Below are positions 9,884 through 19,502 of a stretch of 64,000 bases of DNA, one piece after another; the stretch's first letter is position 1; each line of letters opens with the position of its first letter. Position numbers and translations under genes: made by a program. Below the pieces are notes generated by a model. That model was given only the letters and a program-made list of their open reading frames with translations. It was not told the origin of the DNA and searched no databases. The DNA comes from Sinorhizobium fredii USDA 205 (GTDB taxonomy: Bacteria; Pseudomonadota; Alphaproteobacteria; Rhizobiales; Rhizobiaceae): positions 1 through 64,000 of the forward strand of contig NZ_AUTC01000066.1 in assembly GCF_001461695.1 (NCBI RefSeq), written 5' to 3'.

Positions 9884-10908
9884 AGCACCGCACGACCAGG
9901 AGGCCGCCCATCTGATTTTTCTGTAGAAGCACTGCTACCGGCCCCCGAACCGCGCAGCACAATCAGCAGCGGCGTCGCCGTATGCGTCACCAGAAAGGAT
10001 GCAATGCTGCCGCACGAGACATCAGCACGATCGCCGCGACCGTGCGCGGACATGATGACAAGATCCGCCGCCTCCTCGACGGCAAGGCGAGAAAGGCTGC
10101 CGCGAACGTCCCCATCGCGGAGAATCACATTGACGGCAAGGCCTTGTTCCGCAATGCGGGCGCGGATGCGCTCGAGATATTGACGTGCAACCCGCTCGTT
10201 TCGGCGGATCACCGCATCCTTCAGCTTGATGTCCTCGACCTCGAGGGGACCAATCTCCGTCAGTTCGGGAACGGGAATGATGTGGGTCAGTAGCAGCTCG
10301 GCGTCTTGTTCCCTGGCAAGACGCGTTGCGAGGGCAAGAACGCTTTCCGCTCGAGATGAGCCGTCGAGTGGCACAAGCAGGCGCCGGTAATGCACGACAT
10401 CCGCATCGGAAACCGAAGATGGGACAAGCAGAAGTGCGCCTGAACACGTCTCGACCAGTTTGCGGGCCGTCTCGCCCAATGCCCAGTCGGCCGCTCCGCT
10501 ATCTCCATGTGTGCCCACCGCTATCAGACCTACCTTTTGGTTGCGTGCCCAAAGACAGATCTGTTCAGCCGGCTGTCCCTCGACGACGATCGTATCGATG
10601 TGGAAGGTTTCGTCGCCTCGTTCGCTTGCCAACCGCCTGATGTAGTCATGGGCCGAGCGGCGCCGAACGTCCCATTCAAATGGATCCAGGGGAACATCGG
10701 TCTTGGGCGCCACTTCCAGGACATGAAGCAGCGTGAGTGAGGCATGAAGGGCGTGTGCAATGGCTGCCGCATGCGGAATGACCTTGTGCGAAAGCCATGA
10801 CGTATCCAAGCAGGCTACGACTCCGCCGTCGACAGGACTGGCCGGATGTTCCGACGCGCTGCGACGATGGTTTGCGTCACCGCCTGTTTCAGTGATAGAT
10901 GCCGGCAT
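9880..10908 (-). CDS. Universal stress protein, two Usp domains
   Basis: About 342 residues holding two UspA-type domains. The first runs over about residues 25-160 and the second ends with VIMSAHGRGDRADVSCGSIA, close to the Usp nucleotide-binding G-x2-G-x9-G-(S/T) pattern. Usps are cytoplasmic stress proteins that often bind ATP. The ATG at 10908 follows GGGAGG with 5 bases between; a GTG at 10914 overlaps that site and is less likely. The stop overlaps the glucan synthase start by 4 bases, so it heads a two-gene operon. No FixK-like palindrome is visible in the roughly 300 bp upstream, unlike most other Usp genes here. Confidence 0.88.
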   Translation of the reverse strand: MPASITETGGDANHRRSASEHPASPVDGGVVACLDTSWLSHKVIPHAAAIAHALHASLTLLHVLEVAPKTDVPLDPFEWDVRRRSAHDYIRRLASERGDETFHIDTIVVEGQPAEQICLWARNQKVGLIAVGTHGDSGAADWALGETARKLVETCSGALLLVPSSVSDADVVHYRRLLVPLDGSSRAESVLALATRLAREQDAELLLTHIIPVPELTEIGPLEVEDIKLKDAVIRRNERVARQYLERIRARIAEQGLAVNVILRDGDVRGSLSRLAVEEAADLVIMSAHGRGDRADVSCGSIASFLVTHTATPLLIVLRGSGAGSSASTEKSDGRPPGRAVL

Positions 10909-11213
10909 GGTCACCTCCCTTCTCCCGTGCGAGGCGCTAGGTTCGCGGCCACTGCGAGCCGCGAGTCCCGACTGCGAGGATCGGCAACGGATACTTGTCA
11001 GTCATTAGGGCCAGGATAGCCTGTCGCATTGCGCCTATTATCAATTCCTCATGATCACCCATGCCGCTCGTACAGCGTCCGAAAGTTCGGTTGAATCGCC
11101 ACGACTGACCTCTTCCTCCATCACGCGGCTGCAATGCCCATTTGCGAAACACTGCGGATGCACCCTTTTGTTCCGGCGCGGGAGCTTATGAGCAACCGCG
11201 CTAGTTACGGCCC
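10909..11213. other. Intergenic region upstream of the Usp-glucan synthase operon
   Basis: About 300 bp without a convincing gene. It should hold the promoter of the Usp/NdvB operon, but no clean FNR/FixK palindrome, riboswitch or strong hairpin was recognised by eye. Confidence 0.4.
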
Positions 11214-11417
11214 TCAGGGGGTCATGGCCTTCTTCCTGCTGCGGATGAGCTCCTGTACGGCTTCGATCTCGTCCATACGGCCCATTTCGTAGGCCTGCTG
11301 GCAAATCCGCCGCATCTCATCAGCGAGGACATAGGGGTCGGAAGAGAAGCTCTCCGGCAGCTTGATCAGGGTCTTCGTGCCGCCACCGATCTGTTCAATC
11401 CAAATTTCGTGTGCCAT
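11214..11417 (-). CDS. Small hypothetical protein (67 aa)
   Basis: Not recognised. The product is hydrophilic and helix-like, with many charged residues in its second half (ADEMRRICQQAYEMGRMDE) and no membrane segment or cysteine pair. The ATG has a GGAGA ribosome site 7 bases upstream. It lies 25 bp after the gene at 11443-11712 and probably belongs to the same transcript as the decarboxylase, whose promoter carries a FixK-type box. Confidence 0.6.
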   Translation of the reverse strand: MAHEIWIEQIGGGTKTLIKLPESFSSDPYVLADEMRRICQQAYEMGRMDEIEAVQELIRSRKKAMTP

Positions 11418-11442
11418 GGTCCGTCTCCGGCCAACATTCTGC

Positions 11443-11712
11443 TCAACTCAGCCTGGGTGACGCCTCAATCGCGTCGAGCAGCGTATTTCCGATCTTTCGC
11501 GAGACCTCGAAATCGGTGCGATTGGCAGCGATCGCGAAGCGCAAGAGAACCGCTTCGAGATAGTCGACATACAACACGGCCCTTTGCCTATTGGCGATGC
11601 GGCTCGTCGCCCGCAGCACGAGTTGCTTACCGCTGTAGAGATCAATCTGCGCATCAACTGCCAGGAGCGCACGAAGCTCAATAACAGCTGCGGTTGATGA
11701 AACATCGTACAT
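11443..11712 (-). CDS. Small hypothetical protein (89 aa)
   Basis: Not recognised. A soluble protein, alternating strand- and helix-like (LLAVDAQIDLYSGKQLVLRA, then a helical end). It begins 15 bp after the decarboxylase stop and is followed 25 bp later by another small gene, so the three look like one operon. The ribosome site is weak, which fits translation coupled to the upstream gene. No known domain could be assigned by eye. Confidence 0.6.
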   Translation of the reverse strand: MYDVSSTAAVIELRALLAVDAQIDLYSGKQLVLRATSRIANRQRAVLYVDYLEAVLLRFAIAANRTDFEVSRKIGNTLLDAIEASPRLS

Positions 11713-11727
11713 GGTTACATCCGCGGT

Positions 11728-14051
11728 TTATTGGTCGACTCGTGAAACCACCTTTAGCTGCTGCGAAGGCGACTGCGATGGGCAGGCGGTGACATCTGCT
11801 GTGTTCTCCTTAAGACAATCCACAAGGTACCGCCTTTCGCCTGGTTCTCTTACGAAACGGATCCCATGGATGTCAGTCTCAAAGCCTGGGAATTTTTGGT
11901 CGAATTCACGGGCGTATACGAGATAATCCTGGATCGACTTCGTTGCCCTCGTGATCCGTTCGCCCGGCATGATGAGCGGAATGCCCGGCGGGTACGGCGC
12001 GATCATCACCGCCAGCGTCCGCCCCATCAACTCATCGATGTCGACGCTTTCCACACGTCCCTTGACCAGCTCGTTATAGGCATCCGCCGGCCGCAAGATC
12101 ACGTCGGGCAAAACCGCGTACATTTCGCGCTCGGCCCGGGGCACGTCGTCTTTGCGGTACACCTCGTGAATCTGCCGGCAGAGATCTTTGAGGCCGAGCG
12201 TCCCGTATGCCTCCGTATGTCCCGTCACAAGGTCGGGAAGCACGCGTGTCAGAGGCGCATTGGCATCGTATAGATCCTTGAAGTTCAGAAGCTCGGTGAT
12301 GAGCGTGCTCCACTTGCCCCGGGTTACTCCCATGGAGAAGAGGACCAGAAATGAGTAGAGGCCCGTCTTCTCGATTTCGATCCGGCGGGAGGAGAGAAAT
12401 TTTGTCACGACAGCAGCGGGAATGCCGTGCTCGTCCATTGTGCCGCCAGCTGTCAGTCCAGGCGAAAGGATCGTGACCTTGATCGGATCGACCATCACGT
12501 GGTTCTCGGCAACCCCTTCGAAGCCGTGCCAGCTGTCGCCTGGCTTCAGCAGCCACTCCGCCCTCGTGTCGCTTGGCGTCTCATCCGCAATGGACGGCTC
12601 CCAGACCCGGAACCACCAGGAATCCTCCATCTGTTTCCTGACGTTGTTCATGGCTCTGCGGAAACTCATCGCCTCGTCGATGGTCTCCTGCACCAGGGCG
12701 CGCCCAGCGGGCTGCTCCATCATCGCTGCGGCGACGTCACAGGAAGCGATGATGCCGTACTGCGGAGAGGTCGAAGTGTGCATCATGAACGCCTCGTTGA
12801 AGCGCCGATATCGAGCTGCTTCGTCTCGGCGTGCTGCACATGAATCATCGACGCCTGCGAGAAGGCCGCCAGGAACTTGTGCGTCGATTGTGTGGCGACG
12901 GTTATCGCATGCGGCGACCGTGAGGGACGTGACGAGGAGATCGCGTGGTAGCCATCATAGAACTCGTGAAAATTGGCATAGGCATACCAGGCCTCATCGA
13001 AATGCAGGACATCCACTGTATCGCCAAGAGATTCTTTTATTCCGTCGACGTTGTAGCAGAGACCATCGTAGGTGGAGTTGGTCACCACCATTAGGCGCAC
13101 CTTGCCATTCGCCTTCCCGGCGAACGGGCTGGCTGCAATCTTCTGAGCAATGGCTTCAGGCGTGAACTGATCCTGGGCGATCGGCCCGATGATGCCAAGA
13201 CCGTTACGCGACGGCGTCAGGTAGATCGGTACCGCACCCGTCATGATGAGCGCGTGCAGGATGGATTTATGGCAGTTGCGGTCACAGAGAACCAGGTCGC
13301 CCCGGCTTACAGTGCCGTGCCAGACGATCTTGTTGGCAGCCGATGTACCGCCGACCACGAAGAAAGTTTGATCCGCGCCGAATATCCGGGTGGCGTTTCT
13401 CTCCCCCTCGGCAATGGGGCCAGTATGATCGAGCAAGGAGCCAAGACTGCCAACGGAAACGGAAATATCCGACCTCAGCGTATTCTCGCCGAAGAACGTA
13501 TAGAACAGCTGACCGACCGGACTCTTGCGAAAGGCAACGCCTCCGCCGTGCCCGGGTGTATGCCATGAATAGGCGGCGTGAAGCGTGTATTCCATCAATG
13601 CCTTGAACATCGGAGGCGGCAGACGCTCGAGGTAATTCCGTGCGTGGCTCACGATAGCGCGCGCCATAAACTCGGCAGAATCTTCGAAGAGACGCATGAA
13701 GGCATCGGCGTGGTGCAATACGTTCGCTGGCACCATCTCAGCTGTCGTCCCGTCACCGAAAAGGAAGATCGGCAACCGGTCGTTCCTCGATCTTTTTGCG
13801 GCGAGCACCTCGGCGAGAATCTGCCATCGGGTTGTGCTGTCTTCCACGCCGTCTACTGAGATCACCCAGCAACACTCAGTATTGAAGACATTGACGAGGC
13901 GGCGAGCGTCCTCGTAGGTGACCCCGCCGACGACACGAAAGCCTTCCCCTTCGATCGCCTGCGCGAGGCTCCGCATTCCCCGCCCCGCCGCGTTCTTGCC
14001 TTCATAATCTTCGTCGATGACGACGATAGGGAATGCCTTGTAAAATTCCAT
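11728..14051 (-). pseudogene. Orn/Lys/Arg decarboxylase, split by a one-base frameshift
   Basis: PLP-dependent basic amino-acid decarboxylase (fold type I, AdiA/CadA-like), about 775 residues if joined. The first frame (14051 to 12783) carries the N-terminal receiver-like wing domain and the PLP core, including HTPGHGGG, HFDEAWYAY and the PLP-lysine motif STHKFLAAFSQASM. The frame breaks at about 12802, where GGC-GC(-)-TTC lacks one base; the rest continues in another frame from 12786 to 11728 (MMHTSTSPQYGI onward). The break leaves an ATGA stop/start overlap, so the second half could be reinitiated, but the fold would be split. Such enzymes raise pH by consuming protons. A perfect FixK-type box lies 81 bp upstream. 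A sequencing error cannot be excluded. Confidence 0.82.
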
Positions 14052-14132
14052 AGTGCCACGCTCCCGAACTATCGGCGTCTGTTTGCGCGGGCTGCACCAT
14101 CAAAACTATAGACACACCTCTCCGTTGTTTTG

Positions 14133-14146
14133 TTGATCCCGATCAA
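14133..14146. promoter_or_regulatory. FNR/FixK-type box, TTGATCCCGATCAA
   Basis: Perfect 5-4-5 palindrome, 81 bp before the decarboxylase start on the minus strand. It matches the consensus bound by FNR/FixK proteins. Confidence 0.85.
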
Positions 14147-14353
14147 AACTGATCGCTTTGGACGGGAGGGCTTTTTGGACTGTCGGGGGCGATGCTTGCA
14201 AAACATCTCCCATTCAGCCCGAACCTGACACCCTGCTGCCGCTCACACGAGGCGCCATCGTGCGGCGGCTCGTCCTTGAGTTCAAGGATCGGGGCCACGG
14301 TTGTGCGCTGGGCGAATTCGCCATGCCAGGATTTGGGCGCAAGACCCAAATAT

Positions 14354-14367
14354 TTGACCGCCGTCAA
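14354..14367. promoter_or_regulatory. FNR/FixK-type box, TTGACCGCCGTCAA
   Basis: Perfect palindrome in the TTGAC/GTCAA variant. It is 120 bp before the small plus-strand gene at 14488 and 207 bp from the box at 14133, so the region looks like two back-to-back promoters. Confidence 0.75.
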
Positions 14368-14487
14368 AGACTTTTTTGAGCCGCGATTGCCTAATGTTGT
14401 CGATGGTCGCGATTAGTCGAGGCGCGTTAGCAGGCCGGCCGTCGCAACGACGTGCTGTTCCAAACTGCGTTGTCCGGGAGGCTATCT

Positions 14488-14703
14488 ATGTTGTTTGATG
14501 ACAGAGAGTCTAAGTACGAAGAATCGAGCCTGCTGCTATATCGGCGGTTCGGACAACCTGATCTTCGACCGGTCGCACACGGCCAGACCTTTCAGATTGC
14601 CGAGACGGAAGATCGGCAACGCGCAGCAGTGCAGCGCATTCGCAAGTTGACTGGCAAAGATGGTTGCAGCAACGAGCTTACCGACGCGGGATGCTGGAAG
14701 TAG
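14488..14703 (+). CDS. Small hypothetical protein (71 aa) behind a FixK box
   Basis: Not recognised. The ATG at 14488 has GGGAGG with a 7-base spacer, a good ribosome site. The product is hydrophilic and charged (DDRESKYEESSLLLYRRFGQ at the start, a helix-like AETEDRQRAAVQRIRKLTG in the middle) with two cysteines near the end. No membrane segment. A perfect FixK-type palindrome 120 bp upstream supports it being a real oxygen-regulated gene. Confidence 0.5.
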   Translation: MLFDDRESKYEESSLLLYRRFGQPDLRPVAHGQTFQIAETEDRQRAAVQRIRKLTGKDGCSNELTDAGCWK

Positions 14704-15188
14704 ACAGATCGCAGGTCAAATCAGAGAAGGATTCTGCCGCGTCGGCCTTTGCGGCAAATCAAGTTCGCTGTGGTTGGGGTTTGGTCCAATCGTCGCACAA
14801 ACTCCTTGAGCGCCGCCTGAGTGGCTAACCTCCGCCATGCCGGGAAAACAACGTAAGCGGTGTGCCACTCACACCTGGGCGAGATAATTCCGGGATTCGG
14901 TATCAAATGCCACGGGCCATGGAGCGCTATGGCAACTTTGCGCCAGCAGCGGAAGTCGTCCGTTCAGGCGTCGAACTCCCGGTGCTGGCCGTTGATCGCC
15001 TTCCGTGTCAGTAGCCGAAAGCGGACGCCTCAGATATATATTATCATCAAGCGGATCACCTATGGTCACGAGTTGATTTAACGAAACAGGCACTACGCGT
15101 GCTCATTAAAGCTGCGTAACTCCCTTCAACAGCGACCATTTTGCTTCACAGACGCAGAGATACTCCATCCCATGGGGGAAGAGTACTT
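14704..15188. other. Intergenic stretch, more AT-rich than its surroundings
   Basis: About 485 bp with no supportable gene. It includes an ATATATATTATCATC run near 15033-15050. No FixK box or obvious hairpin was seen; it presumably carries the promoter of the ZIP-like gene. Confidence 0.4.
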
Positions 15189-15983
15189 ATGTTCGGGGCG
15201 CGGCACATGGTCGAAGGCAACTTTGCCTTTTTATTGTTGGCCAGTGGGGCTGCCATTGCGTCGCCGGTAGGTGGTTGGCTGGGATCACATGGCAAGATCG
15301 GGACGCTATTTTTGTCGATCTCGGTAGGCATGGCTGCTGGCGTGCTATTGGGCACTTTTACCTTCGAAATGATACCCACGGCTGGAGCTGCCGCTGGTAA
15401 GATCCCAACCATCGCCGGTTTCGTTGTCGGCTTTCTGACAGTTTATATCTTCGACCTGTACATCAATCACGGATTCATCGCGGGGCACGAATCCGACGAA
15501 TGGCACAAGCTTTCTCGCCTGCATCGTATCCAACGAGCGCGGGGATCCAAAGTTACCCTCCTTGCTGGCAGCACCGCAATTGAGGAACTGATCGAGGGGT
15601 TAAGCATCGGGGTCGGTCTGGCCGCTGATCCAAATCTAGGTGTCATGATCGGGGTAGCTATCATGCTGGACAACGTCGTCGAGGGGATGAGCATCGCTGA
15701 AATCATCCGGGCAGACGAGGGGGAGAATGCGTCTCGATCGATATATATCTGGACTTGGCTGATCGGCTTAGCCCTGTTCTCGTCTGCTACCGTTGGATGG
15801 ACCTTTCTGAGCGACATCGCTCCGAGAATGCTGGGGGTTCTCTTGGCATTCGGCGCAGGGGGTATGTTTTATCTCACAATCGCAGATCTTTTGCCCAGGT
15901 CAGCAAAGACACAATACCAGCAGTCTGCCGCACTGGCCGTGGCCGCGGGGTTCTTGTTGATATTCGCGCTAACAAACCGATGA
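15189..15983 (+). CDS. ZIP-family-like metal transporter
   Basis: A 264-residue inner-membrane protein with about eight hydrophobic segments and a short, histidine-containing cytoplasmic loop after the third (GHESDEWHKLSRLHR). The two ZIP signature helices are present but altered: EELIEG replaces HNxPEG in the fourth and DNVVEG replaces the usual HNxPEG in the fifth. Family membership implies uptake of a divalent metal; the histidine-to-acid changes make the substrate uncertain. ATG at 15189 follows GGGGAAGAG; an upstream in-frame start is less likely. Its looser codon use and its position next to IS66 debris suggest a separate origin. Confidence 0.65.
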   Translation: MFGARHMVEGNFAFLLLASGAAIASPVGGWLGSHGKIGTLFLSISVGMAAGVLLGTFTFEMIPTAGAAAGKIPTIAGFVVGFLTVYIFDLYINHGFIAGHESDEWHKLSRLHRIQRARGSKVTLLAGSTAIEELIEGLSIGVGLAADPNLGVMIGVAIMLDNVVEGMSIAEIIRADEGENASRSIYIWTWLIGLALFSSATVGWTFLSDIAPRMLGVLLAFGAGGMFYLTIADLLPRSAKTQYQQSAALAVAAGFLLIFALTNR

Positions 15984-16180
15984 TTGCGGGGAAAATATTG
16001 GAGGTTTACTCTTTGCGGACGGTCACGGCTTACCTCTTGCGCGGGGTCGGATGCCGCACACTATTGTGTCGCCACCTAGAGCATATGAATGCCTGCCGCT
16101 CCGAGACGACCAAGCGCAATCCAGTGATCGACTGACTGCACGAACTGACTTGCGACGACGCCTGCCGCCCCTTCGGGCCG

Positions 16181-17751
16181 TCAGCAGTCATTGGTGACTC
16201 TTGCGACATAAGACCCGATGATCCCACGGTCATCGATCCGGCTCTGCTTATGGCCGTTGACGACGGCGGTGAGCGTGCTGGTCAAGTAGGCCAGCGGATC
16301 GACGTCATTGAGCTTGCAGGTTTCGACGAGCGAGGCGATGGTCGCCCAGTTTTCGGCTCCGGCATCGTGCCCCGCAAAGAGTGCGTTCTTGCGATTGAGG
16401 GCTATCGGCCGGATGGTTCTTTCGACGCTGTTGTTGTCGAGTTCGATGCGGCCGTCGGTCAGGAAGAGGCGCAAGCCGTCCCAGTATTTGGCGATGTATT
16501 TCAGAGTCTCGCCCAGCGGTGATTTGGCAGCAACGCGGGCACGGTGATGTGCGAGCCATGTTTTCATGTCCGCGATCAGCGGTTTTGAACGCTCCTGTCT
16601 CGCAACCAGGCGAGTATCCGCATCAAGCCCGCGCAGATCGGCCTCGATCCGGTAAAGTTCACCAATCCGCTTTACGCCTTCCTCGGCAATCGGCGTGGGT
16701 CCAGTGCGGGTGATCTCCACCAACTTGCGACGCGCGTGTGCCCAGCAATAGGCTAGCCTGATGTCGGGACCGATACGGTCCGGTGCGACAAGGCGATTGT
16801 ATCCGGCATAGCCGTCGACCTGCAGAACGCCTGAGAAGCCCTGCAATATCCGTTCGGCATGCAGTCCCCCGCGACCTGGCGCATAGGTGAAGGCGACACC
16901 GGGTGGAGCATTCCCATTCCATGGGCGATCATCACGTGCCAAGGCCCAGAAGTATCCAGTTTTGGTTTTACGGGAGCCGGGATCAAGCACTGGAGCATGG
17001 GTCTCGTCCATGAAGAGCTTGGTCGAGCGCTTCAGGTCGGTGATCAGGGCATCGAAGACGGGACGCAACTCATAGGCTGCCCGGCCGACCCAGTCGGCAA
17101 GGGTGGAGCGGTCGAGGGGTGGAGCGGTCGAGGTCTATACCCTGGCGGCTCATGATCTGCGCCTGCCGATACAGAGGAAGATGATCGGCGTATTTGGCGA
17201 CCAGTACATGCGCGACCATGGCCTCCGTCGGCAAACCCGCCCTGGATCAGCCGAGCCGAAGCGGGGGCCTGAACGACGCCGTCCGTGCAGGCGCGGCACG
17301 CATATTTTGGGCGGCGGGTGACGATGACGCGGAACTGCGCCGGGATCACGTCCAGCCTCTCCGACACATCCTCACCGATGCAATGCAGGCAGCCGCCGCA
17401 GACGCAGATCAGGCTTTCCGGCTCGATGATTTCTTCGACACAGGGAAGATGAACGGGAAGCGAACCCCGATTGGTCGCTCGTGGTTTGGAGGAACGTTTG
17501 CCAGAAGGAGCATCGGCTTCGTCCTCGGCGTGGATCGCCGCGATGGCGGTTTCCAAATCCTCCAGCGCCAGATCAAATTGGTCGGGATCGCTCTTCTCGG
17601 ATTTGCGCCCGAAGGCCGCCTGCTTGAATGCTGCAACAAGTTTTTCCAGCCGTTCGATCCGCTCGTCCTTGCGAACTTCACGCGCCTCCGCCGCGATTAG
17701 CATCGCCTTCAGGGCGGCAATATCGTCAGGAAGATCGGCGGCACCAAGCAT
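16181..17751 (-). pseudogene. tnpC: IS66 transposase TnpC, frameshifted twice
   Basis: The N-terminal frame (from 17751) has the leucine-zipper-like start, the IS66 zinc-finger region (CVCGGCLHCIGEDVSERL) and the RRPKYACRAC motif. It loses frame after RLIQGG because of an extra A in the run at 17233-17235. A 16-bp tandem duplication at 17101-17132 then shifts the frame again. The DDE core continues in a third frame from about 17068 (LITDLKRSTKLFMDETHAPVLDPG, then QVDGYAGYN and WAHARRKLVEI). The C-terminus also departs from the family after HKQSRIDD. Almost certainly inactive. Confidence 0.85.
17101..17132 (+). repeat. 16-bp perfect tandem duplication inside tnpC
   Basis: GGGTGGAGCGGTCGAG occurs twice back to back. 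Because 16 is not a multiple of 3 it shifts the transposase frame. Confidence 0.9.
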
Positions 17752-17819
17752 GCGCAGGGTCTATCAAATCTCACCCCACTTTGCCTTTGGAATCCGCCAC
17801 CCGAGTCATCGTGCCGCAG

Positions 17820-18572
17820 CTATTCGATCGCTTCCGGCGCTCTGGCCTCGACGGCGCGAACGCGACGCCAATCCAGGCCCGCAAACAAGGCTTCGAACTG
17901 CGCATGGCTCAATGTCATCAAGCCATCCTTGATACCAGGCCAGGTGAAGGTGTGTTCTTCGAGCCGCTTGTAGGCCATCACCACACCGCTGCCATCCCAA
18001 TAGATCAGCTTCAACCGGTCCGCCTTGCGTGACCGGAACACGAAGACCGTTCCGGTGAACGGGTCTTTGCGCAGCTCGTTCTTCACCAGCGCCGCCAACC
18101 CGTCATGGCCCTTGCGAAAGTCCACTGGCTTTGTCGCCACCATGATCCGGGTTTGACGGAAAGGTCTTGCCGAGGCCGCCAATGCACGCGCAATGGCCAC
18201 GATCCGGGCCACAGATGCGCCTTCCTCCAGGCGGATCGTGACAGGACCGACGATGATCTCGGGGCACGGAACTTCCTTAACCGCCGGCGCGGCCACAGTC
18301 GTCTCGACAATCATCGCCGCGAATTCAACCGCATCCTCCGGCGCGGGCAAAACCAGCTTGCCCTGCCGCGCCATCGTCGCCAAGACGATAGATGGTTCGG
18401 CTTCAGCCCATACCGCTCCGCCACCTCGTTCACCGTCACGTCCGGCCGCAGACTCTCCGACACGATCCCGCGCCTTGACCTCATCCGGCCAGTGGCGATG
18501 CCCCTCACGCCCGGCCTTGCCGCTCGTGAGAACCTCCAAGTCTCCATGGAGAAACTCCCTTCGATCATCCAT
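17820..18572 (-). pseudogene. IS66 TnpA and TnpB remnants, fused in one frame
   Basis: TnpA-like sequence starts [15 protein letters not shown] and loses its helix-turn-helix to an extra G near 18470. That helix-turn-helix ([19 protein letters not shown]) is read in another frame, and a missing base near 18385 restores the original frame at [13 protein letters not shown]. The usual TnpA stop/TnpB start is gone, so the frame runs straight into TnpB (MVATKPVDFRKGHDGLAALV from 18143). TnpB itself looks intact with the FVFRSRKADRLKLIYWDG core. The element is a relic. Confidence 0.75.
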
Positions 18573-18734
18573 GGAAAGCCGATCACAGATCACGCCAGAC
18601 AGTGCAACGTGGGGGCTAAACACCGGTTACAAAACAACCTTCGTGGGCGAGCTTCAATTTGGCCCAGCCAAAGCCGCAGGGCGGCGCACTTCGTCAACAG
18701 CGATAAGATATGAGAGCACGTTCCGATAAGCCCT

Positions 18735-19502
18735 TCACCTGACGTTCGTGCCCCAGCGGCGATGGAGGAAGCGCTCCCAGGGCGCAAAGAGAATTCGATC
18801 CGCCAGGAGGCCGATCAGCACGATGACCACCATGGCGCCGATCACCTGGTCCATCGCGTTCAATTCGCGGCCGTAATGGAGCAATTGGCCGAGGCCAAAA
18901 CCTGTAAGGATCGTGACGAAAATCTCCGCCGCCATCAGCGATCGCCAGGCGAATGCCCAACCCTGCTTCATGCCGCTAACCAGGAACGGCAAGGAAGCCG
19001 GCAACATCACCATGGTCCAGAGATGGATTCCTCGCGACCCCATGGTGCGTGCCGCACGGGCATAGATCGGCGGGATCGTGCGCGCGCCATGGTTGGTCGC
19101 GATGATCACCGACCATACGGTCCCCATCACGACGACGAAGAGCATCGCACCCTCTGTTTGCCCGAACCAAAGTACGGCGAAGGGCACCCAACAGACGCTC
19201 GGTAGTGTCTGCAGACCAAGTGCGAGAGAGCCGATTGTGTCTTCCAGGATCTGCGAGGAACTCGTGAGTACGCCGAGAGGCAGGCCGATCGCAACGCCGA
19301 TTGCATAGCCAACCAGAAGCCGCTGCATGGTAACCCTGATCGCTTCAGAAAGCGTGCCATCCAGCATGGCACCCCAGAGATACCGGGCGACGCTCAAGAC
19401 AGAGGGAAAGAGCACCGGTGACCAACGCCCGCTCTCAGACGCCAACTCCCAGGCGACCAGTAGCATGACCACGAAGCCCGACACGATCGCGAAACGCCTC
19501 AT
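18735..19502 (-). CDS. ABC transporter permease, nitrate/sulfonate/taurine type
   Basis: A 255-residue inner-membrane permease of the SsuC/TauC class. It has about six membrane helices and the cytoplasmic loop motif near residues 160-190 (ARAARTMGSRGIHLWTMVML) that contacts the ATPase. Its start overlaps the ATPase stop by 4 bases. It closes an operon running CBS-BON, PfkB, binding protein, ATPase, permease. The substrate cannot be read from the sequence; aliphatic sulfonates, taurine or nitrate-like anions are family options. Confidence 0.88.
   Translation of the reverse strand: MRRFAIVSGFVVMLLVAWELASESGRWSPVLFPSVLSVARYLWGAMLDGTLSEAIRVTMQRLLVGYAIGVAIGLPLGVLTSSSQILEDTIGSLALGLQTLPSVCWVPFAVLWFGQTEGAMLFVVVMGTVWSVIIATNHGARTIPPIYARAARTMGSRGIHLWTMVMLPASLPFLVSGMKQGWAFAWRSLMAAEIFVTILTGFGLGQLLHYGRELNAMDQVIGAMVVIVLIGLLADRILFAPWERFLHRRWGTNVR

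Larger units (their letters stand above)
16181..18623 (-). mobile_element. Decayed IS66-family insertion sequence
   Basis: Contains recognisable remains of all three IS66 genes in the usual order on the minus strand (tnpA, tnpB, tnpC), each with frame breaks or fusions. Exact ends and terminal inverted repeats were not identified, so the borders are those of the coding remains. Confidence 0.8.

Noticed and set aside
12781..12806. Programmed frameshift in the decarboxylase
   Set aside because: No slippery heptamer or stimulatory structure was recognised at the break; a deletion or sequencing error is simpler.
14721..14906. 61-residue minus-strand frame between the small gene and the ZIP-like gene
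   Set aside because: No ribosome site, no conserved pattern and no promoter signal.
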